The position numbers and the translations under genes are program-made. A stretch of 64,000 nt of DNA. Source: Fen-1308 sp035319125 (lineage in GTDB: Bacteria > Nitrospirota > Thermodesulfovibrionia > Thermodesulfovibrionales > Dissulfurispiraceae). Where the stretch lies: positions 9,300 to 73,299 of the forward strand of contig DATHDG010000006.1 of the NCBI GenBank assembly GCA_035319125.1. Direction: 5' to 3'. Positions 18,594 to 28,108 of the stretch are shown here, piece after piece (position 1 is the stretch's first letter; each line of letters starts with the position of its first letter). The notes beneath the pieces were generated by a model. It worked only from the letters and a program-made list of their open reading frames with translations. It did no database searches and was not told the DNA's origin.

Positions 18594-19406
18594 TTATTCG
18601 GGGCAATGATGATTTGCCCTGCTGAATGGATCCTGGTGATAATACTCGCTGAGAACTCGATAGAGGTCTGGAGCATTTTTTTTAAGAGCAACAGGACGAT
18701 CAAAGAACTCCTCAGTTGCAACGGCGAAGAACTCCGCTTCATCTTTTGCTCCATATGAGTCCATAAAGGTCTTTTGACCAAGGTCAGCCAGATGTCTCAA
18801 ACGCTGGAATTCATGCGAACATACTGCAACCCATTCTATCAGCTGGTCTCGATCAAGAATCGGGGTGCCATCGGCAGCTCCATCCAGCATATCAAGTTTG
18901 TGCGCAAACTCATGGTAAACGACGTTATGACCTTGTTCGGGATGTTTGGCGTTACGAAGTACGGCGTCCCAGACAAGAATTACAGGGCCATGAGGAATCG
19001 ACTGGCCTAGAATGGGAATGGAGTTTTCTATGGGATCATATGTATGATCAAAGATGCCGGGATGATATTCCGGAGTCACTACAGTAGAAGGATATACAAG
19101 TATTGACTGAACATTACGATAATAATCATGCGGTAGCCCCAGTTGCAGAAGACATGCTTGAGCTGCGATGGTAACGCAGATTTCATCGGTGAGATCCAGG
19201 CTGCCGCAACCTTCCCAGTTCTTCTCTTTCAGGAATACATGAATCATGGCTTGAAGCTCTGAACGTTCGGCATCAGACAACATGCAATAGTGAGCCAGGT
19301 TTGCTCGCAGATAGGAGTCCCACTCTGGAGGAAACTGACGTTTTCGAAGCTCGGCACGCCGGTGCTCACGCAACCAATGAAACACAGTACGATTCCTCCT
19401 TATCAA
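18594..19406 (-). CDS. mtfA: MtfA-type zinc-dependent peptidase
   Basis: A 270-residue cytoplasmic protein of the MtfA/DUF980 family. The zinc site is HEFAHKLDMLDG (H-E-x-x-H), followed by a conserved Glu-rich stretch (DEAEFFAVATEEFF) that supplies the third ligand. In E. coli MtfA titrates the glucose repressor Mlc and has aminopeptidase activity. Mlc is not evident here, so the local role may differ. Length fits the family. The gene stands alone on the minus strand with no close operon partner. Confidence 0.9.
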   Translation of the reverse strand: MIRRNRTVFHWLREHRRAELRKRQFPPEWDSYLRANLAHYCMLSDAERSELQAMIHVFLKEKNWEGCGSLDLTDEICVTIAAQACLLQLGLPHDYYRNVQSILVYPSTVVTPEYHPGIFDHTYDPIENSIPILGQSIPHGPVILVWDAVLRNAKHPEQGHNVVYHEFAHKLDMLDGAADGTPILDRDQLIEWVAVCSHEFQRLRHLADLGQKTFMDSYGAKDEAEFFAVATEEFFDRPVALKKNAPDLYRVLSEYYHQDPFSRANHHCPE

Positions 19407-19490
19407 AATAGTCTAGCAGATGAAGGCAACAAATAGACTGATGCGCAAAGAGCCGATGCTGGAAAGAAGGCGTAACCAGGGGGAACGCGT

Positions 19491-19928
19491 TTATTTCTCC
19501 AGGATTAAAGTCACCGGACCATCGTTCACAAGCTCCACATGCATCATGGCACCAAATATGCCGGTTTTCACAGTTAATCCGAATGCACCGAGCTGTGTTA
19601 TAAATCGCTCATAAAGATGGCTGCCTTTTTCAGATGCGGCAGAGTTTGCAAAGTTTGGCCGTCTGCCTTTACGGCAATCTCCCAGTAAAGTAAACTGCGA
19701 AACCGCAAGAACTTCGCCGCGAATATCACGTACTGATAGATTCATTTTGCCCAGATCATCAGGGAATACTCGCAAATCAACGCATTTTGAGGCCAGGAAG
19801 TCGATATTTTCAGTAGTGTCGTCTTTATGGATTCCGACCAACAGGAGCAGTCCTTTGCCGATGCTGCTGACTTCATTGTCGTCAATAGTCACTCTGGCCT
19901 TGGTTACCCGCTGCAGTACGATCTTCAT
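19491..19928 (-). CDS. dtd: D-aminoacyl-tRNA deacylase
   Basis: A 145-residue protein, the usual length for DTD. It starts MKIVLQRVTKARV and carries the two signature motifs SQFTLLGD and NDGPVT (the cross-subunit Gly-cisPro-type motif). The homodimer removes D-amino acids and glycine from mischarged tRNAs in the cytoplasm. It is transcribed away from mtfA's end with an 84-base gap. The gene upstream on the same strand encodes a small secreted protein and is not obviously related. Confidence 0.95.
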   Translation of the reverse strand: MKIVLQRVTKARVTIDDNEVSSIGKGLLLLVGIHKDDTTENIDFLASKCVDLRVFPDDLGKMNLSVRDIRGEVLAVSQFTLLGDCRKGRRPNFANSAASEKGSHLYERFITQLGAFGLTVKTGIFGAMMHVELVNDGPVTLILEK

Positions 19929-19951
19929 AATAGATATTTAATTTCAGGCGG

Positions 19952-20284
19952 TCAGATTTTGCCGCACTTTTTTTCAGCGGTGCTTCTGACCTCATTAATG
20001 CTTCGCCGAACTTCGTAGTCAGTGTTAATCCAGAAGTTCAGCAGCTTTAAGGTGATCTCTTTCAATTCAGCGCATCGCTCTGCGCTAAAATCATTGCCAT
20101 TAATGATTTCATGGGCTCTGCTAAAAAGCGGTTCAATATTTTGCGGCTCTTTCTTGTTGAGGCCGCTGCTATCCATATGAAATGTTCCAGTTGAATTGGG
20201 GTTCAATTCCCTGTATGCCGATTTTTCTCCTGCAGCCACTTGTGTGGCCATAGCTAATGCCGCCAGTAACACAAGAATTTTCAT
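19952..20284 (-). CDS. Small secreted protein of unknown function
   Basis: A 110-residue protein starting at the ATG at 20284, preceded by AAGGAG; an in-frame ATG 21 bases further upstream has no such site. Residues 1-19 form a signal peptide (MKILVLLAALAMATQVAAG). The mature part is polar and helical, with two cysteines (in AERCAEL and KKCGKI) that could form a disulfide. I do not recognise a family. It is probably periplasmic. It lies 23 bases upstream of dtd on the same strand and could share its transcript. Confidence 0.7.
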   Translation of the reverse strand: MKILVLLAALAMATQVAAGEKSAYRELNPNSTGTFHMDSSGLNKKEPQNIEPLFSRAHEIINGNDFSAERCAELKEITLKLLNFWINTDYEVRRSINEVRSTAEKKCGKI

Positions 20285-20459
20285 AAAAATCTCCTTCTCA
20301 TGCAATATCTGTATTATATTGGATAATTATAAGCAATTATCTACCCTTGGTATTAATGTTAGGCAAAAGTCATATAAACATGCCTGTTCGGATAAATTAT
20401 TTGAGTCCGATTAAACACTTTATTTCCGTATTAAATAATATTGACAGTAACAAGAGTAT

Positions 20460-20485
20460 ATCTTTACCTTCATGGTAAAGATTTT
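20460..20485 (+). terminator. Hairpin in the kup leader (possible terminator/attenuator)
   Basis: A 9-base perfect stem (ATCTTTACC with GGTAAAGAT) and a 5-base loop are followed by TTTT. It lies about 85 bases upstream of kup in the same orientation. The upstream genes run the other way, so it does not serve as their terminator; it could attenuate kup. The stem is AT-rich and the T-run short, so it may also be chance. Confidence 0.35.
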
Positions 20486-20569
20486 GTAGAAATGCCGGTT
20501 ATGACTTGCTCAAAGCGCGGAGTTACTCTATCATAATAGCGGCAGCTTCGGTATGCTTGCATTGCATAT

Positions 20570-22438
20570 ATGATCAGCAAACACAAAGATAAGCTTGGTA
20601 TTCTAGTCATCGGTTCTCTGGGAGTTGTATTTGGAGATCTCGGTACGAGTCCTCTGTACACTCTTAGGGTCTGTTTTTCAAGTTTCTTCGCAATTCAGCC
20701 AACAGCAGAAAATATATTAGGACTCGCCTCACTAATTTTTTGGGCACTGACTTTTGTTGTGAGTACCAAATATGCATTATTCATCTTACGTGCCGATGAC
20801 GAGGGCGAGGGCGGTATCTTTGCAATGCTGGCGCTGCTCCATAAAAATATGGGGGCCAAGCTTAGCCGCAATATCATTATGGTAATGTGTTTTGGTTCTG
20901 CACTGCTTTATGGTGACGGACTAATAACCCCTGTCATATCGGTATTATCTGCCGTAGAAGGACTAGAGGCGGCAACGTCTCAAGCAAAGCCCTTTGTGCT
21001 GCCGCTGACGTGCGTGGTTCTGGTTTCCCTTTTTCTCTTGCAAAGTCATGGTACAGGGAAGATAGGAAAATTCTTTGGTCCTGTCATTCTTATTTGGTTC
21101 CTCTCCATCGGCGCACTTGGAGTAAATGCGATACTGCGTCACCAGGAGATCATTTATGCTGTTAACCCGGAATATGCTATAAATTTTTTTATTAACAACG
21201 GATGGAAGGGATACATTGTGTTGGGAGCAGTTGTCTTGTGTATCACCGGTTGCGAAGCATTGTATCTTGACATGGGGCATTTCGGACGTAAGGCAATCCG
21301 TGTTTCATGGTATGGACTCGCACTTCCAGCCCTACTTTGCAATTATTTCGGACAAGCTGCATTGGTTTTATCGAATTCGAAGTATGCTCAGGACCCATTT
21401 TACGGACTTGTACCTCAACAATGGCTCTATCCAATGGTTGGCCTTGCCACATTGGCTACCATCATAGCTTCTCAGGCAATCATCTCAGGTGTTTTCTCTA
21501 TGACCAGGCAGGCGATGCAATTGGGGTATATCCCGCGCATGAGGGTCATTCATACGTCTGAAATGGCTGAAGGGCAGGTCTACATTCCAGTAGTAAACGT
21601 CATGATGCTTATTGCCGCTGTCGCTTTGGCACTTGGTTTCAAGCAGTCTGAAAATCTCGCTGATGCCTATGGTATTGCGGTTACTGGTGACATGTTCATT
21701 ACCTCAACTATGTTCTTCGTGATTTGCTGGAAGATTTGGCGCTGGAGTCCATGGAAGTCCTTGCCGCTCGTAGCAACTTTCTGGATTATCGACGGATCAT
21801 TCTTAAGTTCCTGTCTCCTGAAGTTTTTCTCAGGCGGCTGGTTTCCGATCGCAACGGCACTCTTCATTCTATTGCTTATGATAACTTGGCGGCAGGGGTG
21901 GGACATACTTGCTGACAAGATTTTTGAGATGCAGATGCGAATAGACAACTTCGTAAAGCGTATCGCTGCAGACAAGCCTATACGTCTCCGCGGCACTGCT
22001 GTATTTCTATCCACGTTTCAGACGGAAGTGCCCCCAATGCTTCAGTATCACCTGAATCATATTGGGGCCTTGCATGAGAAAATACTTATATTGTCAATTC
22101 TAACTACAGATGTTCCGGAAGTGCCGGATAATAATAAGCTTGATGTCCGAAATCTGGGGCAGGGAATTTATCGTGTTACAGCTCAGATGGGATTTATGGA
22201 AACTCCCGACGTACCGGGCCTCCTTAACCTTGCAAGATATAAAATCTCTGATCTGAACTTAGAAAGTACGGTCTATTATCTTGGCAGGATGTCGCTTGTG
22301 CCCGCCAAAGAAAGAGCTATGGACCCAATACGCAGATTTTTATTTTTATTCATGCATCGCAACTCAGTAAGCCCTGTGGTTTATTACAATATACCTCCTG
22401 ATAAGATATTAGAACTGGGAGTGCAGCTGGAGTGGTAG
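20570..22438 (+). CDS. kup: Kup-type potassium uptake permease
   Basis: A 622-residue protein with about 12 membrane segments, typical of Kup (formerly TrkD). The family start is clear: LGVVFGDLGTSPLYTL near residue 20, then ADDEGEGGIFAMLAL, LLYGDGLITPVISVLSA and GCEALYLDMGHFG. The C-terminal 170 residues form the cytoplasmic domain. Kup imports K+ by H+ symport in the inner membrane. The gene stands alone, with a hairpin in its leader. No c-di-AMP riboswitch was recognised upstream. Confidence 0.95.
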   Translation: MISKHKDKLGILVIGSLGVVFGDLGTSPLYTLRVCFSSFFAIQPTAENILGLASLIFWALTFVVSTKYALFILRADDEGEGGIFAMLALLHKNMGAKLSRNIIMVMCFGSALLYGDGLITPVISVLSAVEGLEAATSQAKPFVLPLTCVVLVSLFLLQSHGTGKIGKFFGPVILIWFLSIGALGVNAILRHQEIIYAVNPEYAINFFINNGWKGYIVLGAVVLCITGCEALYLDMGHFGRKAIRVSWYGLALPALLCNYFGQAALVLSNSKYAQDPFYGLVPQQWLYPMVGLATLATIIASQAIISGVFSMTRQAMQLGYIPRMRVIHTSEMAEGQVYIPVVNVMMLIAAVALALGFKQSENLADAYGIAVTGDMFITSTMFFVICWKIWRWSPWKSLPLVATFWIIDGSFLSSCLLKFFSGGWFPIATALFILLLMITWRQGWDILADKIFEMQMRIDNFVKRIAADKPIRLRGTAVFLSTFQTEVPPMLQYHLNHIGALHEKILILSILTTDVPEVPDNNKLDVRNLGQGIYRVTAQMGFMETPDVPGLLNLARYKISDLNLESTVYYLGRMSLVPAKERAMDPIRRFLFLFMHRNSVSPVVYYNIPPDKILELGVQLEW

Positions 22439-22570
22439 AGATCGTAAAAAGTTGCGACTTGGCTGTATAACCACTGCTTACAAAAGTGTTTGCGGCTGTG
22501 GGTGTAACGAAATCTCTATCCGTTTTGCTATATATTTTTATCTTCCCAGACTGTTAAAGACTACGCGTAT

Positions 22571-23758
22571 CTATTCGTCGGGGTTGTATGGCTCTTTGAC
22601 TGATACAATTGGTTTTCCGGATGATGATGGTGGCCGAAACAAATGTCCCGTTATCATACCCTTTGTAGTACCAAAGGCGGCCACAGCCCATGCGGTTATC
22701 AGGCCTATATAATAGAATATGCTAACCCATTGAAACAGAGGAAGGCCGGTGTGATATGCTAATTGTGCGATACCGGTTACGCAGGTGCCGACCGGGAAGG
22801 TAAAAGCCCAATAGGTCAGTGCAAATCTCATTTGTCGGCTACGAGCTCGAAGAGTCAGAAGAATCGCAAAGCAGGTCCACAGGATAACAAATCCAAAAAT
22901 AGGCACACTATATAACACGGCAAACAACTTAAAGCCATAAGCGATCTGTACAGGAACAGCATCAATTGCGACAGTACCAAGTATGCCCGCAACAGTCATA
23001 GATTGACCTAAAGGACCTAAGACAATCCATAGCGTAGGTACCCTGGAAGTGCCGGATGTGCCGTGATGCGCCAACCGACTCCATATCATGGATATGATAA
23101 TCAGGGCTGCCACGAGGCTTAACCCGAACATGGAAAAACAGAGGTAAAACATAGTTTGCCTCAATACCCCCCCTGGGGCATGAGGTATGAGCATTGCGCC
23201 GATTGCAGCTGATACCATCGGAGGAACAACAGGCATCAACCATCCTCCAAAAGCAGAGTCCGAACGAACTTTGAATACCGTGAATAAACGATAAGGAATT
23301 GTTATGGCTGATCCAATCCCTGCAATGGTGCCAAGAAACCATAGTATCCACGTAATTCTAAGAGCAATTTCCTGATCTAAAATGCTGTTGCCCAACAAAA
23401 GAGTCCCGCCTGCAATGGTGAGAGTGGCCATGGGCGGGGCCCCATAGAACTGAGCCATCATCGGGTCCTGAAAATGTCTTTTCCAGGCATTATGCTGATG
23501 GAATAAGTGGGCGCATGTGGCAATAACAAGACCTATAAACATAAGGGAAGCTATGCACCATATGACTACAGCAAAGCCGCGAAGATTTTGTGAAAATATG
23601 GGTAATGATGCAGCTGCATTGGCAATGATCCCGGTGCCCATAACCGATGCAAACCAGTTCGGACCGAGTTCATAGTCATTGGTCGCTCCTGTGACCGTAT
23701 AAAAAAAACGTTTCCACCAGAAGCCTTTGGTGCTTATGTTTCTAGGATCGTTGACCAT
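22571..23758 (-). CDS. TDT-family (TehA/SLAC1-like) anion or dicarboxylate channel/transporter
   Basis: A 395-residue membrane protein with about ten hydrophobic segments, matching the TehA/Mae1/SLAC1 fold. Family features include the start NWFASVMGTGIIANAA and the later WAFTFPVGTCVTG. Members carry tellurite-related, malate, sulfite or chloride substrates, so the cargo is unknown; some fungal relatives export sulfite. It converges with kup across a 132-base gap and diverges from the RelA/SpoT-like gene. Confidence 0.87.
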   Translation of the reverse strand: MVNDPRNISTKGFWWKRFFYTVTGATNDYELGPNWFASVMGTGIIANAAASLPIFSQNLRGFAVVIWCIASLMFIGLVIATCAHLFHQHNAWKRHFQDPMMAQFYGAPPMATLTIAGGTLLLGNSILDQEIALRITWILWFLGTIAGIGSAITIPYRLFTVFKVRSDSAFGGWLMPVVPPMVSAAIGAMLIPHAPGGVLRQTMFYLCFSMFGLSLVAALIIISMIWSRLAHHGTSGTSRVPTLWIVLGPLGQSMTVAGILGTVAIDAVPVQIAYGFKLFAVLYSVPIFGFVILWTCFAILLTLRARSRQMRFALTYWAFTFPVGTCVTGIAQLAYHTGLPLFQWVSIFYYIGLITAWAVAAFGTTKGMITGHLFRPPSSSGKPIVSVKEPYNPDE

Positions 23759-23957
23759 GCCGGCCTTACCATGTTGATGCTGGTTTCTCCTGATCAGATA
23801 TCAAATGATTATCCGACTTTAATAAAAGTATATCATCATTAACCTGAAAGTCATTGTACCAATGTCAAAAAAGCACTCAGATTGCGCTACAATCCTCAAA
23901 TAACTGCATAATGATTATATTTACTCATGATATAATTGAATTCTACGGATATCGTTA

Positions 23958-25454
23958 ATGGAAAGATCACTGTCGTCAAGCCAGGAACTCTACCACGAAA
24001 TTTTCGGTTCTATCCTTGACAGGACTGAAATGAGCCCCTATCTTCTGCTGCGTGCCGGCGGCTACAGGGCTGCCCTGAGGCAGGCGACTAAGATGATGGG
24101 AAACCGTGGTTTCGATACGCGTGGCAGCAGCGAGCTTAGGCCCAGCGAGAAAAGCCGGGCTTTGAGATACGTTGAACAGGCATGCAAATATTTTTCTGAG
24201 TGGATGTTTCCGTTCTGTCTTGCACAGCTTGAAAGTCTTCTGTCCTTGAAATCAGAGAACATAGAGTTGTATGAAGAATGCGTGAGGTCATTGAATAAGC
24301 TTCGACAGATTCTTGCTGACCCCTTGTTCAGGCATATAGTAAACGATGATCCGCGGCATCTTTTTCTGCTTGCTTCATCAAAAAAATATCCTCATGTATT
24401 CCAGGGATATCAAAATGGAAACTTGCAAGTGCCTGAGGAATGGCAACATATGGCCTGTGCTATTCTAAAAATGGCCCACTTGGCCAAATCCGTAGAAGAA
24501 GATAGTCAGGATATAAATGATTACGCGCAGCTTGGAATGTTTCTTGAAACTGAAGGATTGAGCCTTCAGGATCTTTATAGATACAACTGGGAAAATCCGG
24601 TCAGACTTCCATCAAGCGAAGCTGCACACAGAGCGTTTGTGAAGATCTCGACTTTTTTCCATAAGATTCGGGAGTCCTTGATCTTTGATACTAAGAAGGG
24701 GTGTCTCGTTTTCAATAGCGGCGATGGAGTAGATGTCGACATTGCCGAGATAAAGGCGAGACTGAAGAGCCCTGAAAGCATGTTTACCAAGCTGGGCAAA
24801 AGCGTGGAGGAGGAGGCATACGATATAAGAGATATCCTTGCGATAACATTCATTTTGAAAAGCAAGGAAGACACCCTTAAGCTTTTTCACGCTCTGCAGA
24901 AGCGGGGGGTAATATTACAGGAAAATACGGTTTCTCATTCCATAACTCAGACGCTTTTTGACAGTCCTGATGATATGGTAGAAGCGACACGCCGGCTTAT
25001 GGTTAGCCTTTCTCAGAGCGAAGGCCGAACGGAACAACCTGATAGCGCTGACTTGCGAGAAAATGCAGGAAGGTTTTTTGAGGCATTGAGTGTCAATGCA
25101 GCCAAGAACCTGCATTCATCAGCCGGTCACAAAAAATTTCAGTGCAAGATTACTTTTTCATTGCCTATTCATCGAACAGCCGACACAAACCAGATTGTCG
25201 TACCCGGCACATCAGCATATGAAAATAGGGATTCGATCGGAATAATGACAGAACAGCATACGCTCAGCATAGAGCTGCGTATATCCGATGAGCAAAGCTG
25301 GCATGACTCAGAACAGCAAGGCGACTCCCATCATGATGCGTATAAGTTTCGTCAGCTGATTTCGGTAATGAACAGGGTATTTAAGGGCAGCTTCCGTTTT
25401 CCATCAGAGTATATCGAGCAATTACGGAGAGATCAGATCAGGCTATTTTCTTGA
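23958..25454 (+). CDS. Uncharacterised protein with divergent RelA/SpoT-synthetase-like C-terminal half
   Basis: A 498-residue cytoplasmic protein. Residues 1-235 are helical and unassigned. From about 262 the pattern follows the RelA/SpoT nucleotidyltransferase fold: ARLKSPESMFTKL (Arg268, Lys270), then DIRDILAITFIL (Asp292), then KKFQCKITFSLP where the family has a G-Y-x-S motif, then LSIELRIS (Glu439), then SHHDAYKF (compare the family H-x-x-Y-K). The metal-binding Asp and Glu equivalents are kept; the tyrosine that stacks on the acceptor base is replaced by Phe. There is no HD hydrolase, TGS or ACT domain. It could make an alarmone-like nucleotide or be a repurposed fold. The resemblance was recognised by eye, not by profile search. 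Confidence 0.6.
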   Translation: MERSLSSSQELYHEIFGSILDRTEMSPYLLLRAGGYRAALRQATKMMGNRGFDTRGSSELRPSEKSRALRYVEQACKYFSEWMFPFCLAQLESLLSLKSENIELYEECVRSLNKLRQILADPLFRHIVNDDPRHLFLLASSKKYPHVFQGYQNGNLQVPEEWQHMACAILKMAHLAKSVEEDSQDINDYAQLGMFLETEGLSLQDLYRYNWENPVRLPSSEAAHRAFVKISTFFHKIRESLIFDTKKGCLVFNSGDGVDVDIAEIKARLKSPESMFTKLGKSVEEEAYDIRDILAITFILKSKEDTLKLFHALQKRGVILQENTVSHSITQTLFDSPDDMVEATRRLMVSLSQSEGRTEQPDSADLRENAGRFFEALSVNAAKNLHSSAGHKKFQCKITFSLPIHRTADTNQIVVPGTSAYENRDSIGIMTEQHTLSIELRISDEQSWHDSEQQGDSHHDAYKFRQLISVMNRVFKGSFRFPSEYIEQLRRDQIRLFS

Positions 25455-25472
25455 GGATGACTTTAATGCTGC

Positions 25473-26471
25473 CTATTGGCCAGTCTGTCCTGTTCCGGAT
25501 ATCTCAGATCCGTTTTTTACATTCCAAAGCCTGACAGTGCTGTCCCAACTGCCTGAGACGGCATATCTGCCATCAGCAGAGAGCGCGGCAGATGAAATAT
25601 AATTTTCATGTCCATTGAAGGTCAGCATGTCTTCGCCGGTTGGCATGTACCACAGCTTCATAGTTAGATCCTTGCCGCCGGCAGAAAGCAGGTAATTCCC
25701 GTCTGCCGACAGTGAAAGTGCAGTGATCCAATATTCATGACCCATCAGCCTCTTAAGCAATTTCCCCGAGGCAATGTCCCATATGGCTATGGTGTGATCC
25801 CAGCTGCCAGAAATAGCTAAACTGCCGTCTTGTGAAAAAAGCACGGCGCTCACTACGCTTCCATGAGCATCGAATTGCTTCAATTTTGCTCCTGTAGCGA
25901 TATCCCATAAGATTGTCGTCGTATCAGAACTGCCGGTAAGGATGAATCTGCCGTCCGGCGAGAAAGCTACAGAAGTTACAACATCATCATGGCCTTTAAA
26001 AAGGCGCATCACTTTGCCGGTCTCAATATCCCATAATATGGCTGTCTTGTCAGAGCTGCCAGAAACCATTTGTCTTCCGTCTGGTGATATTGCTATTGCA
26101 TTGACCGCCGCTGTATGGCCCTTGAATGTGCCGGTCAGCCTGCCATCGCCGACATTCCACATAAGTATTATTTTGTCTATGCCCCCTGACAAAACAGACT
26201 GGCTGTTCCGAGAAAAAGCGACGCATGTGACATGATCTGTATGACCTTCAAGCGATGCGATCTCTTGGCATGAAGGAACTGACCAGAGTTTTGTAGCCAT
26301 GTCCCATCCGCCGGAGGCAAACATGCTCCCGTCTGGAGAAAATGCGACGGCTGTGACGATATCGTTGTGGGCAGGCGATGCAAACTTTCGTTCATTAAGT
26401 CCGGCGCAGCCGTTTAGAGTCATAAAACTGACTGTAATCAATGCGATTGTGCTGCTTCTTATCAGATTCAT
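25473..26471 (-). CDS. WD40-repeat lipoprotein
   Basis: A 332-residue protein starting at ATG 26471; an in-frame ATG at 26510 adds 13 residues before the signal. A lipoprotein signal ends at the lipobox LNGC. The rest is a chain of about seven WD40 repeats (AVAFSPDGSMFASGGWD, KLWSV; AIAISPDGRQMVSGSSD, ILWDI; and so on), enough for a closed beta propeller. It should be membrane-anchored on the periplasmic side and act as a protein-binding scaffold. It converges with the RelA-like gene and diverges from trpE/pabB by about 90 bases. No partner is evident. Confidence 0.85.
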   Translation of the reverse strand: MNLIRSSTIALITVSFMTLNGCAGLNERKFASPAHNDIVTAVAFSPDGSMFASGGWDMATKLWSVPSCQEIASLEGHTDHVTCVAFSRNSQSVLSGGIDKIILMWNVGDGRLTGTFKGHTAAVNAIAISPDGRQMVSGSSDKTAILWDIETGKVMRLFKGHDDVVTSVAFSPDGRFILTGSSDTTTILWDIATGAKLKQFDAHGSVVSAVLFSQDGSLAISGSWDHTIAIWDIASGKLLKRLMGHEYWITALSLSADGNYLLSAGGKDLTMKLWYMPTGEDMLTFNGHENYISSAALSADGRYAVSGSWDSTVRLWNVKNGSEISGTGQTGQ

Positions 26472-26561
26472 TCGCGTGATCAGGGCAATTATGGTGCAAT
26501 AAACGCTCATAATGTAATATAGTAATGTGCCGCGGAAAAAAAAGTATAGTTCAAGATATTC

Positions 26562-28076
26562 ATGATCAACCTAACCAAAAGGACTTTCCTTGATAAAGTC
26601 AGAAAAGGGTTGATTCCAACTCTTTACAGAGAGGTGGACTATGCAGATCCGTTCATTGTCTACCGATCGCTCGTCAAACGCAAACATACCATCTTTCTGG
26701 ACAGTGCAAAAGGGACACCTAAAATAGCCCGTTATTCATTCATCGCAGCAGATCCATACCTAATTTTCAGGATCAAGGATGGTGAAATCGAGCTGGATGA
26801 GTGTTGCAGCGGGCGGAGAACGGTGTCTTCCAGAACACCAACAGAACGCCTGAGTGAACTCTTGATGTCATATCCGCAAATGCCGGAAGATGGATTGCCG
26901 CCTTTTCAGGGAGGTGCAGTGGGGTTGCTCAGCTACGATTTTGTGCGCTATATTGAAAAAATTCCTGCGAAATCAGTGGATGATCTCCAGATACCGGATG
27001 CACACTTCCTTTTTTTTGATCGCCTGATGGCATTTGATCATGTTTTGAAAAAAGCATGGATTATATTCGCGCCCGGTGCGCGATCAACAGGGCTTGGATA
27101 CGTGGACATTCAGGATATTGACTGGGGGGCTGCGTACGACGAAGCAGAGTCGGAGCTGGCTCGATCATGCGGATTTTCTGAAATTGAAACACAGGCATCC
27201 ATGGGAGATTTAAACAGGGGTGCGCATATAAAAATATCTTCGGTCAGCCATGAAATGTCGAAAGATAATTATATGGAGATTGTATCAAGGGCTAAGGAAT
27301 ATATTGCTGCAGGGGATATTTTCCAGGCAAACCTGTCACAGCGTATTTCAGCGGTCATTGGGGATGCAGATCCTTTGATAATTTATGAGGTGCTGCGTAA
27401 GGTGAACCCTTCGCCATTTGCGGCTTACGCAGATTTCGGCGAGTATCAGATTGCCAGTTCTTCGCCTGAAAGGCTCATTGAAATGAGGAACAGCGTAATA
27501 GAGACAAGGCCGATTGCGGGTACTCGCCCGCGCGGAAGAGATGGCTTTGAGGATTCCATGATGAGGTCCGAACTGCTCCTGAATGAGAAGGAAAGGGCGG
27601 AGCACATAATGCTTATCGATCTGGAACGGAATGACTTGGGCCGGGTGTCGCAGTACGGCAGCGTCAAGGTCGATGAGTTTATGATTACAGAGGATTACTC
27701 TCATGTAATCCATATCGTGTCGAATGTGCTGGGCATTGCAAGGCAGGGGGTCTCGTGCCTAGATGTGATCAAGGCTGTATTCCCGGGCGGCACGATCACC
27801 GGTGTCCCCAAGGTCCGCTGCATGGAGATAATCGATGAGCTGGAGCCTGTAAGAAGAGGGCCCTACACAGGCTCTCTCGGCTACTTCGGATTCTCAGGCA
27901 ATATGGACTTCAATATCATAATACGCACCTTTGTTATAAAAGGCGGTTGTGTCTATATACAGGTAGGAGCGGGCATCGTAGCCGATTCTGACCCCGAGAG
28001 GGAATATTTTGAAACTCTTAAGAAAGCTGAGGCCTTGCTCAAAACACTCGGTGAATTTGTGATACAGCCTGTTTAA
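26562..28076 (+). CDS. Anthranilate / aminodeoxychorismate synthase component I
   Basis: A 504-residue chorismate-binding enzyme (TrpE/PabB family). Residues 1-200 form the N-terminal domain (ARYSFIAADPY, LLSYDFVRYIE). The catalytic domain holds AGDIFQANLSQR, PIAGTRPRG, ERAEHIMLIDLERNDLGR and FPGGTITGVPK. PIAGT has Ala where E. coli PabB has its active-site Lys, favouring TrpE, whereas FLDSAKG lacks the LLES-type feedback motif common in TrpE. It converts chorismate, with a glutaminase partner, into anthranilate or aminodeoxychorismate. No trpG/pabA, trpD or pabC lies nearby, so the branch is undecided. Confidence 0.9.
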   Translation: MINLTKRTFLDKVRKGLIPTLYREVDYADPFIVYRSLVKRKHTIFLDSAKGTPKIARYSFIAADPYLIFRIKDGEIELDECCSGRRTVSSRTPTERLSELLMSYPQMPEDGLPPFQGGAVGLLSYDFVRYIEKIPAKSVDDLQIPDAHFLFFDRLMAFDHVLKKAWIIFAPGARSTGLGYVDIQDIDWGAAYDEAESELARSCGFSEIETQASMGDLNRGAHIKISSVSHEMSKDNYMEIVSRAKEYIAAGDIFQANLSQRISAVIGDADPLIIYEVLRKVNPSPFAAYADFGEYQIASSSPERLIEMRNSVIETRPIAGTRPRGRDGFEDSMMRSELLLNEKERAEHIMLIDLERNDLGRVSQYGSVKVDEFMITEDYSHVIHIVSNVLGIARQGVSCLDVIKAVFPGGTITGVPKVRCMEIIDELEPVRRGPYTGSLGYFGFSGNMDFNIIIRTFVIKGGCVYIQVGAGIVADSDPEREYFETLKKAEALLKTLGEFVIQPV

Positions 28077-28108
28077 TTTATAAATGAATTGTTGTATATT
28101 ATACAGTA

